DNA of 15,265 nt, taken from positions 1 to 15,265 of the forward strand of contig CAIXQV010001003.1 in NCBI GenBank assembly GCA_903921605.1. The letters run 5' to 3'. Every line of letters begins with the position of its first letter. The first letter of the stretch is position 1. The position numbers were made by a program, and so were the translations under genes. Under the pieces are notes generated by a model, which made no database searches, had not been told where the DNA came from, and saw nothing but the letters and a program-made list of their open reading frames with translations. Below, in pieces: positions 6,260 through 14,137 of the stretch. This DNA comes from an uncultured Planctomycetaceae bacterium. GTDB lineage: Bacteria > Planctomycetota > Planctomycetia > Planctomycetales > Planctomycetaceae.

Positions 6260-6286
6260 ATCATAAACTCCGATTTGCAGCTTCAA
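6260..6286 (-). promoter_or_regulatory. Candidate sigma-70-like promoter for DUF2203-nuoACD
   Basis: On the minus strand TTGAAG (complement of 6281-6286) is followed after 15 bases by TATGAT (complement of 6260-6265). The -10 matches TATAAT at five of six positions and the -35 matches TTGACA at four of six; the spacing is short. It would give a leader of roughly 110 bases before the DUF2203 ATG. Confidence 0.35.
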
Positions 6287-6334
6287 AATCACCCGGCATC
6301 TCGAACTCTATATCAGCCGAGCGGCCTTCCCTGC

Positions 6335-6373
6335 ACAACACACCACACACACTCGACATCCCTTGTGTGTTGT
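6335..6373. repeat. 9-bp inverted repeat in the nuoI-DUF2203 spacer
   Basis: ACAACACAC (6335-6343) is complementary to GTGTGTTGT (6365-6373), separated by 21 bases. It has no T-run on either side, so it does not look like an intrinsic terminator. It could form a weak hairpin in the nuo transcript. Confidence 0.45.
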
Positions 6374-6466
6374 CAAACTCTATCATCAGGTTGGACATTT
6401 CTGTCCGAATATCTTTCGAAGGCCAAGAGTGCCCATCCTACTCGAAAGTCACGTCTTAACACCGTC

Positions 6467-7018
6467 CTAGTGCTCAGCCCCGGCAAACTCAAACGGACTT
6501 GGCTCACCCTTAACCCACACAGGTGAGTGCAGAACTTTGGATTCTGCAACAACCGTCGGATTCAGAGACGCCTTACCCCATGCAATCTGCAACGGAAGTT
6601 TCGCATAGTCAACAATGCATCCATCACGGCTGTAGCAACTAAGGTCATGATTAGACCCCATGAAGATACAGTCCACCGGACACGGATCGACGCACAACGC
6701 ACAGAACATGCACTTGGTATAGTCAATCGTAAAGCCATTGATTCGGAAGCCTTTTCCGACCGGGCTTTTTTCTTTGTCAATATAAATGCAGTCCACCGGA
6801 CAGGCAACTGCACACTTTTCACAGCCAATGCATGTGGTCAGGTCAAATCGATGGAAACCGCGATAACGAGGCTTCACCTTCAACGGCACTTCCGGATACT
6901 CGTAGACCTCGGTAAAAGTGCGTCGGTTGTACGTCTTGAACATCGTCAAGAGCGTGACGTACATCCCCTGCAGGACGGTCACAACAGACATCCAGACGTT
7001 GCGGAACCACAAAAACAT
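6467..7018 (-). CDS. nuoI: NADH-quinone oxidoreductase subunit I (two [4Fe-4S] clusters)
   Basis: The 183-residue product is the ferredoxin-like complex I subunit that carries clusters N6a and N6b toward NuoB. Two intact Cys motifs are visible: [12 protein letters not shown] (Cys63, 66, 69, 73) and [12 protein letters not shown] (Cys103, 106, 109, 113), each followed by PVDC. The N-terminal amphipathic segment (about 1-28) matches the membrane-facing helix of the family. I chose ATG at 7016-7018 with GGGGG about nine bases upstream; a TTG at 7025-7027 is possible but lies against that site. nuoI usually lies between nuoH and nuoJ; here it is alone, ahead of DUF2203-nuoACD on the same strand, with its own promoter candidate. 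Confidence 0.95.
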   Translation of the reverse strand: MFLWFRNVWMSVVTVLQGMYVTLLTMFKTYNRRTFTEVYEYPEVPLKVKPRYRGFHRFDLTTCIGCEKCAVACPVDCIYIDKEKSPVGKGFRINGFTIDYTKCMFCALCVDPCPVDCIFMGSNHDLSCYSRDGCIVDYAKLPLQIAWGKASLNPTVVAESKVLHSPVWVKGEPSPFEFAGAEH

Positions 7019-7095
7019 GGGAATCAACCCCCGGTCGCGGCCTTGCGAATCGCTCTTTAAGGCAGGAATATGACAGTCAGAAAAGAGTTCGTGGG

Positions 7096-7123
7096 ATTAT
7101 AGAACTGCTCCCTGGAGACGCAA
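7096..7123 (-). promoter_or_regulatory. Candidate promoter for nuoI
   Basis: The minus strand reads TTGCGT (complement of 7118-7123), 16 bases, then a perfect TATAAT (complement of 7096-7101). The -35 is only partial. Transcription would begin near 7089 and give a leader of about 70 bases before the nuoI ATG. The site lies in the divergent space between nuoI and the UvrA-like gene. Confidence 0.45.
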
Positions 7124-7298
7124 CCTGCTCAGGGGCGCTCCTGGCATTGGGAAGCAATTTTTGTAAGGAAAAGTTGGCTCAGGGGGCGCCACGCGAGAAT
7201 CTTTGATCGTTGATTGGGCGAACAATGCTCTAACCTTCAGAATGACCGGTCCGAACTGCTGTTTTTGCGTCTTGCCTTCGTAATTGATCTTACCTTCC

Positions 7299-7303
7299 GG
7301 AGG
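7299..7303 (+). promoter_or_regulatory. Ribosome-binding site deciding the UvrA-like start
   Basis: GGAGG lies eight bases before GTG at 7312 and five bases before TTG at 7309, the only sensible starts in this frame. The spacing and the commoner start codon favour GTG at 7312. Confidence 0.65.
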
Positions 7304-7311
7304 TCTGATTG

Positions 7312-9909
7312 GTGTCTGTTTCGCGGTTTATCGAGCTGGAAGGTGGGCGAGTTCACAACTTGCAGGGAGTCTCCCTGAAGATTGCTCACCACGCCCTGAC
7401 TGTGATCTGTGGACTCAGTGGTTCCGGAAAAAGCAGCTTGGCGTTTGATACTCTTTATGCCGAAGGCCAGCGGCGATATATCGAAACGTTTTCACCGTCA
7501 GCACGGCAGTTTCTGGATCGCATCGAACGCCCGGCCGCTGATCGCATCTCGGGTTTGCCGCCGGCCATCGCGATCCGACAGCAACTACGTTCCGACGGAA
7601 CTCGCAACACATTAGGGACACGTTCTGAAGTTCTCGATTCTCTCCGCCTTTTGGTGGCTCAGGCTGGCCGTCAGTTTTGCCCCGCTTGCCAGATTCCGAT
7701 CGATGTGATTTCCGCAGAACACGCGGCTGTCGAAATTCTCCAGAAAGCCGCCAACTGTCGCGTCCAGATCTGCGCGGTGATTGGTTTTGATCCCTCGACA
7801 GATGCAAATTTGACGGCTGACCTCGTCCGACAGGGTTTTCCTCGCGCAATCGTGGGGGAGAAAACCGTGCGGTTGGAAGAAGTGAATCTCTCACTGGCGC
7901 AGTCTCCGCTGATCGTCGTGGCCGATCGACTCAAAGCGGACTCCTCAGCGGCTACTCGAATTGCCGAAGCCGTCCACAACTCCAGTTCTCTGTCGAGCGC
8001 GGCCTGTCTGGTGCTGGTCGAATCGTCGTCTTCAGGCAGCTCAGAAACCATGTCCTCAGAAACCATGGTCGTTGACGGCATCACCTGGCAATGCCTCCGC
8101 TATTCGCATCGCCGTGCCTGCCCGAACTGTTCTCGTCAGTTCCCCGAACTCTCAGCCGATCTGCTGAATTTTCTCTCGCCGCTTGGTGCCTGCTCCGTTT
8201 GCGAAGGGACCGGCCAGCAAAAGCTTGCTCCCCCGCCGACTTCGAAACGAAAGCGGGCGACGGAGAAAAACGTCCTGTCCAATTCGCCTTGCACATCATG
8301 TCACGGGACACGACTGAATGAGGATGCTCGACACATCCGCTGGGGCTCGATGACGTTGCCCGAGATCGCTCAACTGGAGCTTGACGATCTTACAAACTGG
8401 CTGGAATCTCAGTTCGCAGCTCTCTCTGCAGAAATGAAAATCGGCCTGCGTTCTGCGCATGAGCATGCAGATCGCCGCCTGCAGTTTTTGCGTCAAAGCG
8501 GTCTTGGCTACTTGTCGCTTGATCGCACTATGAAATCACTTTCCAGCGGGGAAGCTCAGCGAGTCATGTTGACGTCGGCTCTGGGTTCCGGATTGATCAA
8601 TACGCTTTATGTTCTGGATGAACCGACAGCCGGATTGCATGCCAGCGATACGAATCGCATCATTAACTGTGTCCGTGATCTTCAGCGAGCAGGCAATACG
8701 GTGATTGTGGTGGAGCACGATCCGCAATTCATTCTCGCGGCCGACGATGTTGTTGAAATTGGCCCCGGAGCTGGTTCGGAAGGGGGGCGAGTAGAATTTC
8801 AGGGCTCGGTGGCTCAATTGCTGAAGGCGAAGACTCTGACGGGCGAAAAATTGCGGCAAAGCAAAGCCCTACTCTCCTCGACCTCAGTCGCTTCCCGCCG
8901 AACACCCGAAGCATGGCTGAATCTTCACAACGCCAATTGCCACAACATCAAAGGACTGAGTGTTGACTTGCCGCTCGGTGTTCTCTGTGCGGTGACTGGA
9001 GTCAGCGGCAGCGGCAAGAGTTCTCTGATCATCGATACTCTTTATCCGGCGATGTGCCAGCATCTAAAGCTGCCGATGCCGCCTGATGCGACGGGAACTC
9101 TTGATCGCCTGCAGGGAGCTGATGGCATTGATCATGTCGTGTTGCTGGATCAGAGTCCGGTTCTAAGATCTCGTCGAAGTATTCCGGCCACGTGGATCGG
9201 CGTCTTTGATGACATCCGAGTTCTTCTGGCAGAAACGCATGAGGCTCGTAAACGCAATTACTCGCGTGCCATGTTCAGCTTCAATGCGGCTTCCGGCGGA
9301 CGATGCCCGGTGTGCGAAGGGCGAGGCATTGTGACTGTGGCAATGCAGTTTCTGGCGGACATCGAAACGGTCTGCGAAGAATGCAGCGGTCGCCGATTTC
9401 GTCCTGAAGTGCTGGAGGTTCGGTACCGGGATCGTTCCGTTTTTGACATCCTGAACATGACGGCCGATGAGTCATTTACGTTCTTCAATGGGCATCATCG
9501 AATCCAGCAACGCCTGAACGCAATCCGCCAGACTGGTCTGGGATATCTGCGACTCGGGCAACCGTTAAGTACCATTTCCGGTGGAGAAGCTCAACGACTT
9601 CGCATCGCCGCGATGCTGGCCGGGATTCCACTGGCGGACGGCGAAGTGGCTGCAGAAAACCGCAAAGCGGCTCAGCTCGCACGTTCCGGAAGGACGCTGT
9701 TTCTGCTGGACGAACCCTCGGTTGGTCTGCACATGCAGGATATTGATCGTCTGGTCGGCTGCATTGATTTTCTGCTGCAAACCGGCCATTCCGTAGTAGT
9801 TATCGATCACGATCAGGCCCTGATTTCACAGGCCGATTGGGAAATTGAATTAGGCCCGGGCCCCGGAAAGCAGGGAGGCCAGATTGTCCGCTCAGGACCA
9901 CCGGCCTAA
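7312..9909 (+). CDS. Compact UvrA-family ATPase (UvrA paralogue lacking the insertion domain)
   Basis: The 865-residue protein belongs to the UvrA family of twin-ATPase DNA-damage proteins. First half: Walker [10 protein letters not shown] (34-42), zinc-type Cys pairs C270/C273, C294/C297 and C327/C330, signature LSSGEAQR (410-417, usually LSGGEAQR), Walker [13 protein letters not shown] (Asp436, Glu437). Second half: Walker [10 protein letters not shown] (563-571), Cys pairs C665/C668 and C688/C691, signature ISGGEAQR (755-762), Walker B with Asp800. A shortened UvrB-binding-like segment (about 130-235) remains. Only about 25 residues separate C297 and C327, where canonical UvrA (about 940 residues) holds an insertion domain of roughly 110. 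This looks like a paralogue, as in class II UvrA or drug-resistance relatives, rather than the housekeeping UvrA. It diverges from nuoI and ends head-on with the histidine phosphatase gene. Confidence 0.9.
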   Translation: MSVSRFIELEGGRVHNLQGVSLKIAHHALTVICGLSGSGKSSLAFDTLYAEGQRRYIETFSPSARQFLDRIERPAADRISGLPPAIAIRQQLRSDGTRNTLGTRSEVLDSLRLLVAQAGRQFCPACQIPIDVISAEHAAVEILQKAANCRVQICAVIGFDPSTDANLTADLVRQGFPRAIVGEKTVRLEEVNLSLAQSPLIVVADRLKADSSAATRIAEAVHNSSSLSSAACLVLVESSSSGSSETMSSETMVVDGITWQCLRYSHRRACPNCSRQFPELSADLLNFLSPLGACSVCEGTGQQKLAPPPTSKRKRATEKNVLSNSPCTSCHGTRLNEDARHIRWGSMTLPEIAQLELDDLTNWLESQFAALSAEMKIGLRSAHEHADRRLQFLRQSGLGYLSLDRTMKSLSSGEAQRVMLTSALGSGLINTLYVLDEPTAGLHASDTNRIINCVRDLQRAGNTVIVVEHDPQFILAADDVVEIGPGAGSEGGRVEFQGSVAQLLKAKTLTGEKLRQSKALLSSTSVASRRTPEAWLNLHNANCHNIKGLSVDLPLGVLCAVTGVSGSGKSSLIIDTLYPAMCQHLKLPMPPDATGTLDRLQGADGIDHVVLLDQSPVLRSRRSIPATWIGVFDDIRVLLAETHEARKRNYSRAMFSFNAASGGRCPVCEGRGIVTVAMQFLADIETVCEECSGRRFRPEVLEVRYRDRSVFDILNMTADESFTFFNGHHRIQQRLNAIRQTGLGYLRLGQPLSTISGGEAQRLRIAAMLAGIPLADGEVAAENRKAAQLARSGRTLFLLDEPSVGLHMQDIDRLVGCIDFLLQTGHSVVVIDHDQALISQADWEIELGPGPGKQGGQIVRSGPPA

Positions 9910-10003
9910 ACCCTACGTGCTTTCCGGAAGAACTTTCCTGATGCACTTCCCGACAAGAGAATATCGCTGAGCCAGCCCGTGCTGTTGCCCGATGGTTTCA
10001 TGT

Positions 10004-10651
10004 TCATCCTCTCGCGTCTGACTCAAAGTTTCGAGCCAAACTGAATCCATGAGTCCCGGTTTGAGTGAGCAGGATTGGTACAGCGTGAGGAATCTTCAGA
10101 CTTGAAGTCCCGTTCGCATCAAGCGAAATCGCGCGAGCAATCAGGCACCGAATCACCTGGCAGTGAGCAACGATCAGAACATCCGGCTGTGCAAGCTCCA
10201 ACACAGATTCCAACGCTGGCCATGCGCGAGAAGTGACTTCAGAAAGGTTCTCACCACCCGGAGCCTTCTGTTGATAGTGGTCGCGAAAACTACAATACTC
10301 GGGATCGCTTTCGTACTCCGGGAATTCTCTGTAGACATCTTCTTTCGCGCGGCCCTCGAAAAGCCCGAGCGACCGTTCGTTGAATGCGGGCATCGCAGGC
10401 AGCAGCTCTGGTGCTGTCGTCAATTGTTGCCTGATCAACTGCAGCGTGTCGACAGCACGAACAAGCGTTGAACTGACTGCGTGAGAAATCCTGAACTGCG
10501 AAGTGTCTGCCAGAAGTCGTCCGACGTCGAGTGCCTGCCGTCGGCCTTTCTCCGTCAGAGGTGTATCAATCTGGCCGCAGAAAATCGCCTTCTCTTTCCA
10601 GACGGCGTTGATCTCAGATTCTCCATGTCGTACCAGAATGACTCTTTTCAT
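10004..10651 (-). CDS. Histidine phosphatase superfamily protein (phosphoglycerate-mutase-like)
   Basis: The 215-residue protein carries the branch-1 histidine phosphatase core: VRHGESEIN (Arg8, phospho-acceptor His9), GQIDTPLTEKGRRQA (27-40), Arg65 in STLVRAVDTL, the proton-donor region FNERSLGLFEG (Glu92), PGGENLSEV, and the second catalytic His163. The stretch after that His reads AHCQVIR where the family nearly always has HGGVIR. Substrate is uncertain; the GQIDTPLTEKG segment recalls cofactor-dependent mutases, but length and C-terminus also fit broad phosphatases, so no gene symbol is given. The start is ATG at 10649-10651 with GAGTGG just upstream; a TTG start 24 bases earlier is less likely. 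It lies 150 bases downstream of the dipeptidase gene on the same strand. Confidence 0.9.
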   Translation of the reverse strand: MKRVILVRHGESEINAVWKEKAIFCGQIDTPLTEKGRRQALDVGRLLADTSQFRISHAVSSTLVRAVDTLQLIRQQLTTAPELLPAMPAFNERSLGLFEGRAKEDVYREFPEYESDPEYCSFRDHYQQKAPGGENLSEVTSRAWPALESVLELAQPDVLIVAHCQVIRCLIARAISLDANGTSSLKIPHAVPILLTQTGTHGFSLARNFESDARG

Positions 10652-10713
10652 CCACTCAAATTCCAGTTTGCGCAAGCGCTCCGCAAACGCCCTTTTGAAT
10701 ACTTTTTTTTCAA

Positions 10714-10735
10714 CGGCAAGCCGCAGGCGTTGCCG
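10714..10735. repeat. Strong short hairpin next to an eight-T tract
   Basis: CGGCAAGCC (10714-10722) pairs with GGCGTTGCCG (10726-10735) with one bulged base and a 3-base loop. On the + strand a run of eight T (10703-10710) lies before the hairpin; on the minus strand the same run is eight A after it. Neither orientation gives the hairpin-then-T order of an intrinsic terminator, apart from a poor AATTTT on the + side. It lies in the leader of the histidine phosphatase gene and could be an RNA structure. Confidence 0.5.
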
Positions 10736-10801
10736 AATTTTCTCCGACTGCCAACGAATTGTTCAACAAGAATGCTGAATCGATAAGATCCACAACCCCC
10801 A

Positions 10802-11665
10802 CTAACTGGCAGCCGTTCCAGCGGCTTTCGCTCGCTCCACTGCGGCGGCGATTTCGCGTTCGATCTCAGGCAGCGGTCGCAGAGGCTCCGAGGGATTATC
10901 CACGGCCGTGACTTTGTTGGTGGTTGGATCCCAATGCACCGGGCCGAAGTTGGCCGGTGCTTTGTTGCCGGTGAGGATATGCCCGAGCCCGTCACCTTTG
11001 TTGTAATGCCAGAACTCAAACGGGAAATGCATAAAGCCGTGGGACTCCATCACGGCGGTGATCTCAAGTCGGTTCTGCACAAACTCCGGCTCGACGAACG
11101 GACTTCTCATCGGCGTTCGTTCGCTCATCTCCAGATAAGTATTTCCACGCCAGACTTCACTGCCGTCGTCACGTCGAAAGACAGAAATGTCAATCGCCGA
11201 GCCAGACATATGAGTTCCCACCTTGGGGATATTGGCGATCAATACAGAGCCACGGCGGAACACCAGTTCGACCGGCGGAATCGTGCCTCCGTTTTCCCAA
11301 ATGCATTTCTTCAGGATGGCGTCGAAGAGTTCCGGCTTGCTGCCGAGCTGTTTCTGCATCGCCAGCGAACGATAGCCGTCCTCGATCTTCAGAATCCAGC
11401 CACGACGATTCATCTCGCGGCCGATGGCCAGCACATCTTTCACCAGGCTCTGTCGCATGTAGAAGACGCGATCCAGCGAGCCGGCAATCTTTGAGGTCGA
11501 AAAGAGAATCTCGACTCCGTCTTCCTCAACAGCGTCCTTTAATGACGCAAAACCTTCGCCTGATTCCTGCACCGGAAAAGCCAGAATCTGCTCGACGAGT
11601 GAATAGCCTTGTTCCATCTGGTCCGCCCAGAAGGTCTGAGGAGTCAAGTTTTGGGGCGTGTTCAT
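10802..11665 (-). CDS. VanX/DdpX-like D-alanyl-D-alanine dipeptidase (peptidase M15D)
   Basis: The 287-residue protein has the metal-binding and catalytic pattern of VanX-type dipeptidases: Arg99 in DGYRSLAMQ, the zinc ligands His152 and Asp159 in THMSGSAIDI, catalytic Glu217 and zinc ligand His220 in EFWHYNKGD. These enzymes split D-Ala-D-Ala, in vancomycin resistance or in peptidoglycan turnover. There is no signal peptide, consistent with the cytoplasmic location of VanX. It is longer than VanX (about 200), with about 50 extra C-terminal residues ending in an Ala/Glu-rich helix. The start is ATG at 11663-11665 with AGGA seven to eight bases upstream. No vanH, vanA or sensor pair is nearby, so a role in cell-wall recycling is likelier than resistance; that is inference. 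It diverges from the kinase gene. Confidence 0.9.
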   Translation of the reverse strand: MNTPQNLTPQTFWADQMEQGYSLVEQILAFPVQESGEGFASLKDAVEEDGVEILFSTSKIAGSLDRVFYMRQSLVKDVLAIGREMNRRGWILKIEDGYRSLAMQKQLGSKPELFDAILKKCIWENGGTIPPVELVFRRGSVLIANIPKVGTHMSGSAIDISVFRRDDGSEVWRGNTYLEMSERTPMRSPFVEPEFVQNRLEITAVMESHGFMHFPFEFWHYNKGDGLGHILTGNKAPANFGPVHWDPTTNKVTAVDNPSEPLRPLPEIEREIAAAVERAKAAGTAAS

Positions 11666-11815
11666 GTTTTTATCCTGGGAAGAGACTTATTCTTCGCAAC
11701 CGATCATTCTGTGGGCATGGCAACGGATTGTGGCGGACTGTTCAAGCGACCCCGGTTGAATTTCAGCGACTGTCTGACAGAATCGCAATTTGTAGAGTCA
11801 TTCCGATCAAGGCAG

Positions 11816-11820
11816 GGAGT
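11816..11820 (+). promoter_or_regulatory. Ribosome-binding site deciding the kinase start
   Basis: GGGAG lies seven bases before GTG at 11828. The frame stays open far upstream to 11609, overlapping the dipeptidase gene on the other strand. This site together with the loss of sensible protein sequence upstream places the real start at 11828. Confidence 0.65.
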
Positions 11821-11827
11821 CTCATTA

Positions 11828-14137
11828 GTGTCTGGCATCGTGGAGGTCTCATCGTCCGGCACTCCCGTTCCCACGGCGCCTGACCGTGCGCGCGGAGACT
11901 GGACTCAGATGGCGGATTGCATCGAACGCTTCTGCGTCGAATGGGAAGGCAACAAGACTCCACCAAACCTGCAGGAATTCGTACCGCCTGAGAATTCCCA
12001 AACGCGGCGACTGACGCTGATTGAACTGGTGAAGGTTGATCTCGAACAACGCTGGACTCACAAGACGGATCCAAAGTCGGTTGAACAGTATCTTGATCAG
12101 TGGCCGGAACTGAAGGAGCCGGATGGTTCAGCTCCATGTGATCTCGTCTATGAAGAATTCCACATTCGCCGTCAATCGGGCGAAGATGTGAGGCTGAGTG
12201 AATTCGTGGCCCGATTTCCGGGTTTGGCCGATCGGCTCAGGCGACTCATTGGTCAGGCCGATTCCGTTGAATCCAGTTCGATGCGGGGAGCATCGCGGCA
12301 AAAGATTACTCTCCAGCCTGGCGACACGATCGACGATTTTGATCTGTTGACTCGCTTGGGCGCCGGAGCATTTGCCACGGTGTTTCTGGCTCGTCAAAAA
12401 TCCATGCAGCGCCTGTGTGCGCTGAAGGTGAGTGTCACTCGCAGCAATGAAGCTCAGACTCTGGCTCAACTGGATCATCCGAATATTGTGCGAGTTTACG
12501 ACCATCGCATTATCCCGGAGAAGAATGTACGTCTGCTTTACATGCAGTACGTTGCCGGAGCATCGCTTTCGGAAGTGTTGGATCAACTGCGCCTGTTGCC
12601 GAAGTCCGATTGGTCGGGTACGGCTTTGTTGAAGGCGATCAGTCGTCAGTTGCAGGAATCCGGAAGCGGCTTTGGAGTCACCGGGACTGCTCACGAACAT
12701 CCTTTGCACCGTCGACTGCAGAAAGCCACGTGGCCAGAGACGGTTTGTCTGTTCGGAATTCAGGTCGCGTCTGCACTCCAGTATGCACATGAGCAGGGCG
12801 TGCTTCATCGAGATCTCAAGCCGGCCAATATTCTGCTGGATGAAAACGGGGCTCCAAAAATTGTCGACTTCAATATCAGCTTCTGTTCAAAGCTCGACGG
12901 GGTGACTCCGGCAGCTTACTTTGGCGGCAGTCTGGCCTACATGTCGCCCGAACAACTGGAAGTCTGTCACCCGGATCATGCTCGGGAAGCCAATGACGTG
13001 GATGCTCGCAGTGACCAGTATTCGTTGAGTGTTCTGCTGTGGGAAATGTTGTGTGGGCAACGTCCGTTCAATGATCATGTCAGTGATCGAAGCTGGCCAG
13101 CGGCTCTGGCGTCGGCCGGGCAATTAAGAACTCAACAGCCCGATCTTCGCCACTTTGGCCAGTTGCCGTTTGCTTCAGTCACGGCGATCCGTGATGTCCT
13201 GCTGCGAGCACTTGCCAATGATCGCGAGAAGCGTTTTGGGGCCGCTGAAGAACTCGCCAGAGAACTGCGCTATTGCACAGAACCCGAGACGATGGCGTCA
13301 TTACGTCCGGGGGCGAACTTGTGGCGTGGTTTCGTGATTCGTCGGCCGCTGCTGGTGCTCACGGCGATTGTGATGGGAGCCAACGGCATCGCCGCATTTC
13401 TCAATCTTGTCTACAACAAAGAGCAGATCGTCGACCATCTGCCGGAGATCCTGCCGAACGCCGATAAGATCTTCAACAGCATCCAGATATGGATCAATAC
13501 AATTGCTTTCCCACTGGGTCTCGGACTTGGCATGTGGCTGGCCTGGCCGGTTATTCGCGGGGTCACACAAGGCGTTGCCAGCGTTCCGGATGCTGATGCC
13601 GTTCGCCGACGAAGCCTGCACATTGGCAATATGCTGGCGTTGCTCGGTGCATCGGAATGGCTGCTGGCCGGAATTATTTACCCGATCGCCATGAATAGTG
13701 CTGGTGCTCCTCTGACCATGCATTTGTATTCGCACTTCTTTGTCAGCCTGGCTTTGTGCGGTGGCATTGCTGCGACCTATCCCTTCTTCTTCATTACCTG
13801 GATCGCCGTTCGCGCGTTTTATCCGAAGTTGTTATCGGGCAAGGCCATTCCTTTGAGTGACGTTGATTCCCTGCGAAGCATTCATCGCATGACATGGGGC
13901 TATCTGGCGTTGGCCGCGGCGTTGCCGCTCGTTGGAGTCATGCTGTTCGTGTTGCTGACGGAAGGACAGGAGCGCTGGGTTCCGGGATTGCTGAGCGTTA
14001 CTGGACTGATGGGCTTCGGAGTACTCTTCGTCGTCGCGCGTTCTCTGCAGAATTCTCTCGCACTGCTGGTGGAAGCGATTGAGATTTCCAACGATCCCTC
14101 ATCGCTGCGAACTGACAGCATGAGAATTCGGATGTGA
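11828..14137 (+). CDS. Membrane-anchored Ser/Thr protein kinase with DFN motif and six C-terminal helices
   Basis: The 769-residue protein begins with about 150 residues of the acidic, Trp/Leu-patterned region often found before planctomycete kinase domains (VEQYLDQWPEL, then EEFHIRRQSGEDVRLSEFVARFP). The kinase domain spans about 170-470: glycine loop GAGAFATV (178-185, third Gly replaced by Ala), Lys200 in ALKV, catalytic HRDLKPAN (Asp329), DFN (347-349) where DFG is usual, GGSLAYMSPEQLE, and DARSDQYSLSVLLWEML. An insert of about 50 residues precedes the catalytic loop. Six likely membrane helices follow at about 507-530, 554-578, 599-622, 632-664, 688-711 and 718-740, with short loops and no large outer domain. 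Catalytic Lys and Asp are intact, so activity is plausible. Substrates are unknown. The gene diverges from the dipeptidase across 162 bases. Confidence 0.92.
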   Translation: MSGIVEVSSSGTPVPTAPDRARGDWTQMADCIERFCVEWEGNKTPPNLQEFVPPENSQTRRLTLIELVKVDLEQRWTHKTDPKSVEQYLDQWPELKEPDGSAPCDLVYEEFHIRRQSGEDVRLSEFVARFPGLADRLRRLIGQADSVESSSMRGASRQKITLQPGDTIDDFDLLTRLGAGAFATVFLARQKSMQRLCALKVSVTRSNEAQTLAQLDHPNIVRVYDHRIIPEKNVRLLYMQYVAGASLSEVLDQLRLLPKSDWSGTALLKAISRQLQESGSGFGVTGTAHEHPLHRRLQKATWPETVCLFGIQVASALQYAHEQGVLHRDLKPANILLDENGAPKIVDFNISFCSKLDGVTPAAYFGGSLAYMSPEQLEVCHPDHAREANDVDARSDQYSLSVLLWEMLCGQRPFNDHVSDRSWPAALASAGQLRTQQPDLRHFGQLPFASVTAIRDVLLRALANDREKRFGAAEELARELRYCTEPETMASLRPGANLWRGFVIRRPLLVLTAIVMGANGIAAFLNLVYNKEQIVDHLPEILPNADKIFNSIQIWINTIAFPLGLGLGMWLAWPVIRGVTQGVASVPDADAVRRRSLHIGNMLALLGASEWLLAGIIYPIAMNSAGAPLTMHLYSHFFVSLALCGGIAATYPFFFITWIAVRAFYPKLLSGKAIPLSDVDSLRSIHRMTWGYLALAAALPLVGVMLFVLLTEGQERWVPGLLSVTGLMGFGVLFVVARSLQNSLALLVEAIEISNDPSSLRTDSMRIRM

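Larger units (their letters stand above)
6145..6466. other. 322-base spacer between nuoI and DUF2203
   Basis: I find no convincing gene here on either strand; the short open frames have no ribosome-binding site or family likeness. It holds a candidate minus-strand promoter (6260-6286) and a 9-bp inverted repeat (6335-6343 with 6365-6373). It probably contains the end of the nuoI transcript and the leader of the DUF2203-nuoA-C-D transcript. No clear terminator with a T-run follows nuoI. Confidence 0.6.

Noticed and set aside
7028..7311. Promoter for the UvrA-like gene
   Set aside because: Several partial matches (TTGATC at 7203, AACAAT at 7221, TTGCGT at 7265) have spacings of 11-15 bases; none is convincing.
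9910..10003. Shared terminator between the convergent UvrA-like and phosphatase genes
   Set aside because: Only a TTCCGGAA palindrome and loose GTGC/GCAC pairing are present, without a T-run, so I do not call a terminator.
10802..11665. Vancomycin-resistance cassette
   Set aside because: Only the VanX-like gene is present; no vanH, vanA-type ligase, vanR or vanS gene lies in the window.
11609..11827. N-terminal extension of the kinase by 73 residues
   Set aside because: It would overlap the divergent dipeptidase gene, and a well-spaced GGGAG precedes GTG at 11828.
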